Shown: in pieces, positions 47,601-59,600 of the stretch
How the letters are laid out: each line of letters opens with the position of its first letter
How positions within the stretch are numbered: the stretch's first letter is position 1
NCBI RefSeq assembly: GCF_964355755.1
Contig: NC_092676.1
Span: forward strand, 29,523,871 to 29,587,870
Length of the DNA: 64,000 bases
From: Antedon mediterranea
Lineage: Eukaryota > Echinodermata > Crinoidea > Comatulida > Antedonidae
Direction of reading: 5' to 3'
Translations under genes and position numbers: made by a program
The notes under the pieces: model-generated
Database searches by the model: none
What the model was told of the DNA's origin: nothing
The model's input: the letters and a program-made list of their open reading frames with translations, nothing else

Positions 47601-50600
47601 ATCCACTATAGAGATAATATTATATTTTGAAATACGTAAATTGTTTTAAAACATGAAAAACAAAAATCATGATGGTGGTAGCTTAGTTTGTAGATTCAAA
47701 TATATCATTTTGGAAAATAATTATACATTTCATTTTTAAAAATAATAAAAATGTTGTTATATTATGTTTATTATTCTTGCATACAGTCAACTTTCTCAAT
47801 ACTGAACTCCAACGCAAAAACTCCAAAAGCAAGACTGTTTAATTTTTTATACTAGAACACATTCAAAATACCAGAGTTTGTTAAAAATCCAGACATATGC
47901 TAGCCCAAGTGTAGCATTGGGAGAGTTGATTGTATTTCCATTAAAAAAAAAAATTAAAAGCACAAAAATATAATATTTACATTTTTTTTTTTTGCAGGAA
48001 GTGGAAAATGCTGGAGTAGAAGATGGAGGAACAGGTAACAGTGATTTCAATCAGACGGCGGGGACGTCTATCGCTCCTTCACAACAAAGTGATTCGTTTT
48101 CACAATCTTCTCAATCGCCTCACTTACATCCTACAGTGTCTGCGCTAAGGCCGTCGCCGTCCCCAGTCGGCTCCCCTTCTAGTCACATGTCAAGGTCGTC
48201 AGTCTCTCCTGCTAGTATACAAGGTAATCATCATCTTTCCTTTCTTTTTGTTTAAATTGGTTAATGAAGAAAGCAGGTTTTGTATGTAATAATTATACCT
48301 ATTTCAGTCGAATCTCCCAATACAAGACTCTCTAAAAACCATAAAAAAAAAAAAAAAAATTTGTTCGTGCTCCAAAATGTTCCATTAAAAATGCATTCCG
48401 AATACCAGACTTTCCAGAAAACCAGACATATTTGGCCAGCCTAAAGTTGTTCGGTATTGGAAGAATTGACTGTATAACGTCGGCCAGTTATAGATACCGA
48501 AATTCATAATTCATGAACCATCATCTTTATTAATTATAAGGGATACGGCTAGCTTTATCATTGCCATTGTCTAGAGGGATTTTGTTTTTGGTACCGTACA
48601 GTATGGCTGCCCATGTTTGTAACTCTGTTAATTTCTTGAACCCACCCACCTTATATTTTAACCAAGCTTCTTTAGATAAGTTGTTGCTACATCCGTTTAT
48701 AGAAAATAGCATCTAACAATTAAACCACCTTTTCCTGGTTATGAATCAAAACATGTCTAGAGCAATATTAATTTAGCTGCGGAATTTCCTTCAACGTAAT
48801 TGCACTATTTAAATTCATCCTCTTTCACATCGGATACATTTGCACCAAAAAAAAGCCAATCTCGGTAGAATTAATGGATATGGCTCAAATGTAATACTTA
48901 AACGATGTTTTGTTGATAACCTTTGTAAAATGTGTGTTTGAAAAATGGAAAGAATTGTTATAATGATTGTCTACTGCTACTAAAATACCTCAATACCTTA
49001 GTATTACATTTTTTAATAATATGTAATTACTATTTAATAATATGTAATTACTATTTAATAATAGTAGGACGAAAACAAATATCTATGATTACTACTGTAC
49101 ATTTTTAATTTTATTTTTCTCCTGTTTTATTATTGAATGTCTCAAGAAATTGTAATAATTCAGTGTTTCTTTCAAAGGTGTTTGTAGCTAAGTAAAATAA
49201 AATCTTGATACAAAAAAAAAAAAAATCATGAAAAAAAATATTATAAAATTAATATCTTCATTTTTCATGCAAAATTACAAATATATAAATTTACGTTATA
49301 TTGTTATATGTTTAAACATTCTTAATTTGACGTTTAAACATTATTAATATGTTTAAGCCTTATTTATATGACGTTTAAACATTATTAATATGTTTAAGCC
49401 TTATTAATATATTTTTCGCTGTTTAATTTTGACTAAATGAATTTTAGTACAAGTTAATAATGTCTTGAAATTAGTAAATATTCAGTGAGTATAAAGCGAA
49501 TGAAGAAACGATTGATTACTATGATAATGCAGTCCCCGGAGTGAGTTCATTATTCCCTTTCAGAAAGCTAGTATTAAGCGTTCATTGGCTTAGCTAACCA
49601 AGCTGATTAAGCAATGAACAATTTATACCATAGGTGAATAGGTTGTTGTATGTGGTACAATATCATTGTATAGACTAGTACACTATGAATTATAAACATG
49701 TATTAATTAATATAGTGATTACGGTTATTAAATCATGTCATTTTTTATATACTGTAGGTTAAATATATTTTTGTAGCTTTATTGATAATTTATTATCCCC
49801 TGTCTTGTCTTCTACGCTTGATCTTAGTACCTTACAGTAAAATTAAGAAAAAACTTAAATATTTATTGACTTAATTAAGTAAAAAACTTAGTATTTAAGG
49901 AAAATATCTCACTAAATGCAGCAAGATATCCCTTTGTTTTTTGCTTTTCAGTTCTTAATTAATAACTAACTAAAAAAAGGGAACATTTAATTATTTGGTT
50001 TATAGAATTTCCAATTTCTTATTTTGGATATAAAATTAAAGACTTTTCAATTTTGTTTCCCTATAGCAATAAGAGCATTTTATTATTTACGACAATTAAC
50101 ATTTTTGTTTAAAAGGACTGTAAAAAACCTTATGTCAGTATTAAACTTACAAGGTTAGAATGTGCGACAGGATGATAGAAATTGTATTTATACACTAACT
50201 AATAGTTACTATCCATCTTTGTAGGTGGCTCTATAACGCCTCAGCCTATGCCACCACCACCTGCCAGCCAATCAGATTCTCCGATGACTCAAATGAACCA
50301 ATCCCCAATGAGTTCTCAAGAAAGAGGTATATAACAGTTTTGATTATTGGCTGCATTTACTTGGTTATGTTTCTACTTACATACCGTATGAATTGAACCA
50401 AGATTTTATTTGTATTGCGAACTCCATTAACACATTGCAATTGTGCCATTTTCTATTGAGTTTTAGAATTGCATGTTATTTAGATTATTATTTTATAATT
50501 TGTTTTTCTAACCAGTTTGGTTTGTGATCATTTAAGGGTGACCTGGAATCTTTAGTCCTATTTTGGTCCCAAAATAAATTCAAATCTTTAAATAAGATAC

Positions 50601-53600
50601 AAAAAGAAAGGGGAAAAAAAAAATTAATTTTGATTTTAAGGGTTTATTAGTTGCCTACTTTTTTTTTCTTTTAATTCTTCTTCGAATTAGGTTTTAATAG
50701 TGACATGTCTTCAGGGCACCAGATGCCGATGTCAGGGTACCCTAACCAACAGCAACACATGAGATCAAATGTTCATGGTACATTCCCTTCATACGCTGGC
50801 ATGTTGCCCAATCAACCAATGGGCAGTTTTTCCCAGGGAGGTAGTAGTAACCCCCCTTACGGTGGTCAAGGAACACCAGCACCAATTCAACAAGGTTGGT
50901 TATTTCACTTTGTGTGTAATCAATGGTGGATGATGCAGGGAGAGGGGTAATTTGGGTGACCTTGGCCCCATGATTGGTAGACAGATAAATCTTTGAGATG
51001 GGTGTCTTATACACATTAGCCCCATGATGGGGCATAAAATTGCACTATTAACTAAATGATGATAGATCTGATCATTATATTAATGTGATTTATCGGGTGC
51101 AATATAACTGATTTATCGGGTGCAATATAACTGATTTATCGGGTGCAATATAACTGATTTATCGGGTGCAACTATGGTGGTGATAATGCACGTTAATTTA
51201 GTTGTGAGGTTGTTAACCCCTAACTGTTACCATTGACCCGTATCTACTTTGTCTTACTAATTTGTACACGGTTTAATAGTAGCACTTACCGGTGGCACTG
51301 CTCATAAAATAGTTAAAATTCACAATTGGCATAATTGGTTTATTCAAGGTGAATTGCTATGTACACTGTATGTTTGCTGTATACACTTCAGTTTTTAACC
51401 ATTTTTTATTTATTATTTTTTACGCTTGAATAAACCTTGATTTGTGGTATTTATTATTTGGATTTGACTGAAAGTTATCCATCCTTCGTATTTATTTTAT
51501 TTCATTTATTTTTCTTGCATTTAATTATTTTTCATTTTTTGCTAATATTCATCCTGCTGTACTGTATGCTACATTTGCATTTCTATATATGTTATTTTTA
51601 ATACAACATGTTATTATAATGAATAATATAATCTTTTGCATTTATTTCCTAGGTAACATGGGAAGACCTCAAATGATGGGTGGATATGATGGTTACAGCT
51701 CTACTCCAAATATGCCTGGTGGTCCAAATATGGCATCCAATATGCCTGGTGGTCCAAATATGCCATCAAATATGCCTGGTGGTCCAAATATGGCATCTAG
51801 TATGCCTGGTGGTCCAAATATGGCATCTAGTATGCCTGGTGGTCCAAATATGCCATCAAATATGCCTGGTGGTCCAAATATGCCATCAAATTTGCCTCTT
51901 GGTCCAAATATGCCGGGTGGTCCAAATATGCCATCAAATATGCCGGGTGGTCCAAATATGGCATCCAATATGCCTGGTGGTCCAAATATGCCATCAAATA
52001 TGCCGGGTGGTCCAAATATGGCATCCAATATGCCTGGTGGTCCAAATATGCCATTAAATATGCCGGGTGGTCCAAATATGGCATCTAATATGCCTGGTGG
52101 TCCTAACATGATGGGCAATCCCAACATGGCTAGTGGTCCTAACATGATGGGCAATCCCAACATGGCTAGTGGTCCAAATATGGCGAGTGGTGGAAACATG
52201 GGAGGCAGTCCAAGCATGGTTGGCAATCCGAATATGGCTGGCGGTCCGAATATGACGGGCAGTTCGAATATTCCTGGTGGCCCAATGATGACAGGCATAC
52301 CACCTGGTTCCAACAATTCTACAGGAGAATCAATGACTCATGGTAACGTAGATGAACTGAACTCACAATTCCCTGGCTACAACTCCGGCATGCCACCTGC
52401 TTCAATGAAAAGCCCTCGAGGACAAAATACCTTCCCAAGGAATGATGCACAAGGACCTCCCAATGCAGCAGCTGGAGCTGCGGCTGAAACCCCTACAAGT
52501 ATGAGAGGTGCACAGGCAGCTGCTGCAGCCGCCGTCTTAGCTGCAGCCAACAGCGCTAGTAAATTTCGAAGCCCTGGAACGCAGAATACAAGAATGCCCT
52601 TACCCAATAGGTTTCCACCAGGAGGGACACCACCGGGAGGCGTTCCACCGGGAGGCGTTCCACCGGGAGGCGTTCCTCCGGGAGGCGTTCCACCGGGAGG
52701 CGTTCCACCGGGAGGCGTTCCACCGGGAGGGGGACCAGGTTTTGGTGGATGGCCTACACCTGGACCTGGTGGTGCAGTACAAGGTGGACAGATGCCAAAT
52801 AGGATGGCTATAGAAAATGGTATGCCAGGTATGTGATTGTAACAATAATTTTAATTGTTTACATTGTATTGTTTTGATTACCTTACTTTACCTAACCTCT
52901 TTTGGTCTTGTGTCACATAAGGCTGCAGTGGCAATTTTCCAGTTGGTTCTATCAGCAATTTGTTTTGCTTCGTTCTATTCCATGTTCTCCATCCAAGATA
53001 TTCTCTCTCTTTTTCCACTGTTCTCCACCATGTTGTTTTGGGCCGTCCAACTCTTCCTGCCTTCTGGTTTCATAGCTGTCAGACATTGACTGACTATTGG
53101 ATCATTTTGTTAACGTTTTATATTAATTCTCCTTTTTTCAGAGAAAGCTAGTCCAACGCACATACCAGATAATGATTTTAAGCAAGAAATTATAATGAAA
53201 CAAGAAAATGTAATGATGTCAGAAGGAGGAGATACGAATAGCTTACCCACCATTAAAGAGGAACCATCAGAAACTCAGAAAGATAGCAAAAAGGTACACT
53301 ACACTATCAAATTTTATGTGACAACAAATGCAATGTGCCCATATATGAACATGATGTCATATCACATCACCATATTTGAGCATATCACTACAATATTTGG
53401 GCACATCACACCTTTTTTTGTCACATAAAGTGTAGAGCTTTAAATAAAAAAAAAAAGAACCCAACACGACCATATCTTGTCTGATTTATATCAATGTGTT
53501 TAAACATTAGCACACTTAAAACCAACAATTATAATTGTTATCAAATAAGATAAATTAAAAATGTAAAGCTCTGTCTACACAATTGAACTTTATGTGACAA

Positions 53601-56600
53601 AATGTGAAGTCATGTGCCCATATATGGATACGCAATGTCATATCACTACCATATTTGGGCATATCACTACCATATTTGTGCACATCACACTTTTGTCAAA
53701 CTAGTTTGATAGTGTAGACAGAGCTCTAGGATAATCTGGGCTTATTCTCTGTGTGTGGGCTTGTTCCTGAAAGTCTCATATCCCAGGGTGGGCTTATAGA
53801 TGGCTTCTGTCGTCACAATATTGTACATATTTTGTATATTGCCTCATTTCACAGATGGAAGGTTTCTGCAGATCGTCTCCTATTACGTCATCTGGGGACG
53901 AAACTAAGTCATCGCAAGACAACAACAAGGAAGTGAATGATATCAAACCACCGGCTGTGAAAAGAGAGAAGAAAGATCCCAACCACAATAAGGTAAAAAC
54001 CATTATAACGCATCGTATCCTTGCCATTTTAATTTGCATCATGTTTCATGAATTATTTCCTCACATTGGGGATGCCATTGCACTGTCAAATTTTTACAAA
54101 TTTAAGAACAGTATTTGTGTTTTATATAAGCATATTAATGTTTAAAAAAAATTAAATTACGATATTTCCATTCGTTTTCCGATTGTTCCCGCCCCACCTC
54201 TTCAATTAAAACAGCCAATCTTTTAACTTATACTCTTCCCATTCTACTGTTATTTTATGTTATATTGAAGACTGGAACATTGCCCTTGATCCAGATTTTA
54301 CTTTCGAAGAATAAATTTACTTCGAATAATATGAATTATATCACAAAATAATGTCAATTTCACATATTTAAACTGTTCATTTAAATAAATCATTAAAATT
54401 TCTTTGGTTATTTTTACATAATAATTTATTTCTAAAAACGATTAAAATCCATAAATATGACATGATTATATTTTGGTGTACAAAATGACGCGTTGGGGCT
54501 GATAATCAGCGTAGGTGCTTAAAACCTCACCTTTCTCTTGTTGGACATCTTTTAAATCCTTAAGTTGTAAATTTGTATTATAATATTTATTTTGCAGATT
54601 GAAAGAGTATATGATTTATGCGACAACCCGGAGAGAAAGCCTTTCTTAGATACGTTAGTAAAACTCATGGAAGCTAAAGGAGAACCAATCGGCTCCTTAC
54701 CCACCGGTCATTATGGCATTCTAGATTTATTTAAATTATACAAGGAAGTTCAAGATAAAGGAGGCTTGGCTGAAGTAAATTACTCATTCAATTATTAAAT
54801 AAATTGTTAATTACAGAAAAATACATTGAAATGCCAAGGATTGTCAAAATGATATAATCGCTGTTGGACACTTTCTTTTTAAAAACATATATAATTGTAA
54901 ATAAGCAAACAAAAATAAAAATGAATGTGACAAAAATAAAATAAAAGCTTAAAGATTTATTTATTTAATATAAGTTACCAATTGAATGTCATTGAACAAT
55001 TTTCTGTTTACCCCCTGTGTAGGTGTCAAAGAACAAATTATGGAAAGAAATTGCAAACATTTTGCATTTTGGAACAACAAACCATTCAGGATACTCATTA
55101 AAAAGACATTATGAGAAGTTTTTATTACCGTATGAGCGAGAACATGGCAGTTTGAAACGTATATTAGCAGATACCCACCATTCTAACTCAAACAACTCGT
55201 CTTCATCTTCACCAGGTATGTCATAGGTCAGAAATATTAAGGGTGGGTTTCGGAAAATTAAGGTTTGGTGTCTGTAAATCGCTTATTCATTCATTCATTT
55301 TTTTCCTTTATTTTTATCCATTACAAATCATACAAAACAAAAAGAAGAAAAATTTCACAAGGAACAATAGCAACTTCCACAAAAACAACATATAATATCG
55401 TAAAATATCCACCAATGTAGGTTGTATTGTGGTTATAAAGATGTTTATAGGATTACAAAAAAATTATTTATCAATTAAATAAATCAGTCATGAAGATGGT
55501 TTTTGTTTAGATATTGGAAACTCAATTTCAAAATTTTAAAGGTAACAATCTTCTTGCCAAATTATAATGGATTAATTGTTGTTGTTTATAGGAATGAATT
55601 CCATGCCTGATAGCATGTCTAATTTGATAGCTTCGCCAAACATTGACAACTTAAAAAGACCACCGAGTCAATCTTCTCAGCCAGGCACACCGGGAGACTC
55701 TCGTAGTACCTCATCCCCGATGATGCCTCAACCTCAAATGCCAAATGCTGACCACTCGAAAGACAGTATAACGGTCAGAGATCCGTTTGATGACGCTCTT
55801 CCAAATAACAATGTACCAAGGGTGAACTTTCCAGGACGATCAACCCCAAACGCCTCCGGGGATCCTAACTGGAATAGTTCAGTATCTGGTTCGGAACCAT
55901 TTATGAATAAAATGGGAATGATGAATGCCCAATCGAATGATATGTTCAGACAAAATGCACCTGGAGTACCGCAGGATTCATTTAACAGACGTCCCCCAAT
56001 GCCAACTGGACCTGGTGGAATGGGAGGCAATCAGCTATATGGATCTCAGTTTGATCGCGATAGGTGAGACATATTATTAATTTTTTTTTATAATAGAAAC
56101 AAAATTTATAAGCATCAGCTAATAACCATTAAAGTATTTCAGTTGCTTCAGTGGGCACAATGATGCGAAAACAATGACCAGATCTGAAGCAGGCATTACT
56201 TTCTGTGTGTGACTGTTCAACAACTGGCCAACAAAAATCAATTTCATATTAAAAGTTTTCAGTGCTCAACATATTAGTAACTAATGTGGTAAACTAGTTG
56301 TTGCTTTCTTCCTCAGAATGAATCAAACGGGACCAGTTCCAAATAACATGATTGACCAAGGCATGTTCCCTCCACGATTTGGAGGACCTCGGCAACAAGG
56401 GCCTAGACCTCAGCAGGGCCCAGATGGCTCATACGGTGCACCACCATACCAGTCGCCCTACCCAGGCCAACAATCCCAAGGGATGTACTCAAATGATGGT
56501 GTTCGACCTAACTTCCCACAGAAAAGACCGGTAAGTTGTATTTCAATATAAGTTTATTTTTTAGAACTTGCACAAATGTGTAAACTAAGAATAAATAAAA

Positions 56601-59600
56601 AGGTTTTATAATCATCTTCCTATCAGAACCTCATTAGAGTATAGTCGCACATTAAGATCTTTATAAGATTGTTATTAATTATATTACTAGCTGCATTATG
56701 GAAGTATGTTTCCATACTTATTTATTTTATTTATTTAAAACATATTTATACAGGATAAAAACATATCAGGTATAGATGTATCACTTGTTATTTTGTTACC
56801 TATTTTAATTTAGGGTGATATGGTTGGCCCGTCACCGAAACGAGGGCCAGAGTTTATGAACCAAGGAGGCATGATGCCAAGGCCTAATAGTTATCGTGGT
56901 GGAATGCCACACTTCTCACAACAGCAGAACTACCCTCCACAACCTGGTAATTTCCCCGGTGGTGACCCGGGCCTAAACAACCAGGGCCCCTTTGCTAAAG
57001 GAAACCGTGAAAGACACCCATCAGGACCAATGAATGCAACAAGTAAGTGTTTAGATGTTGCATCATAGTTGTTTGACGTCTGTGATGACTCATTTATTCT
57101 CCATAAAAAACAAAGCGTGTGTTGTACAGTAATCCTGTGCTGGTTGCCGTGTATTGTAAACAATAATTTTTTAATTTAAAGGCTGAAAAACTGCCGATTT
57201 AAATAGCTAAAAAACAATAGCATGTACTCTTGTGGTGGAGCGCATGCAAGTTACTGCCTTTAGGAATATATGCTCTCATACACCATTCAAATCGCCTAGA
57301 GTTTGCATCAACACCGTATGGTGTGCACCCCTGTGTGTGGAAACTAGGTGTTTGCTATGTGTTAGGTGTATATGTGTTTGTCTAGCCACGCTATTCTTGT
57401 TTGCAGTGCAACTTGCAGACAACTAGACACCAACTAGTCTTCAGCTGATACTAACTGCATTTGTTTTGACATTTTCTCTTTAGGCATGTATAGTAATCAA
57501 TATCCTGGAGATCATTCTATCCCACCCATTGGGGGAGGACCCAGCATGCCTCTACCAGGACCCCCCAACTCCTGGCCCTCCTGGAGTGACTCTCATTTTC
57601 CTAATTCCTCTCAAGGTGGTCCAAAACGTGACGGTTTAAACGCAATGCGGTTTAGAGACGGTCACGGTCCATCACCATCATGGGGAACCATGCAGCAACG
57701 TCCGGGTGCATCGCCGTATTCGAATGCCTCACCGGGGATGCCGTCTTTCAGCGCCCAGGCTGGAGCACCAAGACTAGCAGCTTTGATGTCAGCCACAAGA
57801 GAGAAACATCACCAGATGCAGCAACATAGCCGGATACGACAACATAGAGGGCACATGAACCAATCACATTTCCAAAAGGAAGTCAGCTTTCCGCCAGGTT
57901 CTGTTGAAGCTAAGCAACCGAATTTGGTGAAAAGACGAAGACTAAAGGCCAAAGACTGTGGTTAGTATTACATTTTACAGGTCAGGTCAGGTCAGGTCAA
58001 AAAATAATAATACAGCCAGCATTAATTATCTTCCAGGATATCATACCTAACTGAAATTCCAGACTTTAGCTGGAGTGAAGAACAGCAGAGTCATTGTAGG
58101 TTTCTTGCTTGTGTTTATTGCCAAACAAAAGGAAGGAAATAGTTGAACCCTTTAAAAAAACAAATATCTTGTCAATGAGAAACATGTTTTATTAATAACT
58201 TTTTTTTATTATCAGGTGCTGTGGAAGCAATGAGGTTAACAATGTGCTTAAAATCTGGATTATTAGCAGAAAGCAAATGGGCTTTGGATATGATGAACAT
58301 TTTACTGTTTGACGACTCAACCGTCATGTACTTTGATCTTAAACAATTGCCAGGATTATTGGAATTAATTATGGACCATTTCAGAGCTTGTCTTGTGCTG
58401 CTGTTTGAGCAATTTGCCGATTTAGAATTAAAATCAACGAAACAATTAGAATGTGAAAGCGATTGTAATAAAAACACAACGTGTGCAACGGACTCGTGTA
58501 GGACTGATGATAATTTGAACGATAGGACTGAGGAATATTCTGAAAAGACTGATCACAGCGACGATGAGTTTCACTCTATGATTCCAGATATAAAATCAAT
58601 AAGAAATATGAACACTTGGAAATTGAAAGGTAGAGATAAGAGCAAGTCTGTTGGTATTGCTCAAGCTCCAGCAGTGTTTTTGGACAATGTGAAAGAATGG
58701 GATTTCCACGATGGATTTGAGAGTAGTAAGACGCATTGGAAATTGGGCGGCGGCGATACTACTCAACATATTGTAAATGTTTTTAATAAGGAGAAACAAA
58801 TTGTCTTTCCGTATCCTGGATTGAAAATAAACGAACGAAACCAGGTTTTTGAAATGCCAGAACAAACAATGTGTAGTGAGGAGCTTACAGAATCGTTGAA
58901 AATGTTTGACAAAGACGTAAATGAGAAGAAGTTAACATACGTTTCAATGTCGACGAAAGCGGAGGATGAGTATGTGTTAGAGGACGAAGGTTTAACAAAT
59001 GATGTGTTTGCTTTGTGTGTGTCTAGTGAATACAAGGACTCCATATCGCAACGATGTGTCTGTATCTCTAACATCCTCAGGAGTTTGTCCTTCATTCCTG
59101 GTAATGACATTGAACTTGTGAGACATACTGGCTTTTTGCTAGTCATTGGCCGTCTATTACTCATGAGCCATTGCCATCCAGAACGAAAGATTAAAAAGCG
59201 CTCACCAATCATCATTGAGGAAGAGACTAGTTCTCTTGTTGTCGAGGAGGATAAATCTCCTAAAAGCACTGAGGATTGTTCCTCCAAAATGGAAGTAGAT
59301 AGTTGCTCGCAGAAATCGGAAGAGGAGGAATACTCCTCGAAAGAAGACGAGATAAGTTCATCAAAAGAAGAAAATGAGAAATATTCCACAAAAGAAAAAG
59401 AGGAGAAAATATCCTTACAACAAGGGAAAGAGAATTCAGAAGAGGAAAATTGTCTCTCGGAACCGGAAAAAGAGAACTGTAACAAATCTGTGGATAACGA
59501 TTCCTCTAAATCGGACAAAGAAGACTGTGTTTCTAATCCTCAGAATATTTCTTCAAGTTTTGAAGAAAATGTTAATACTACGGAAAAAGATAGTATTGAC

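Larger units (their letters stand above)
40015..47997 (+). other. ARID1 intron 2 (8 kb)
   Basis: It holds a 19-bp minisatellite (40191-40475), a PIF-like MITE remnant (40571-40682) and two small Tigger-like MITEs (46572-46756, 47784-47932). Between 40700 and 46500 I see only AT-rich sequence with homopolymer runs and no gene. Confidence 0.7.

Noticed and set aside
51693-52316. Antisense open frame of 207 codons opposite ARID1 exon 6
   Set aside because: It is generated by the in-frame 30-bp tandem repeat of the sense exon. It has no homology, splice context or start signal, and several antisense frames are open for the same reason.
58763-59518. Antisense frame of 251 codons opposite ARID1 exon 15
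   Set aside because: It is a shadow of the Ser/Glu-rich coding strand, with no independent support.
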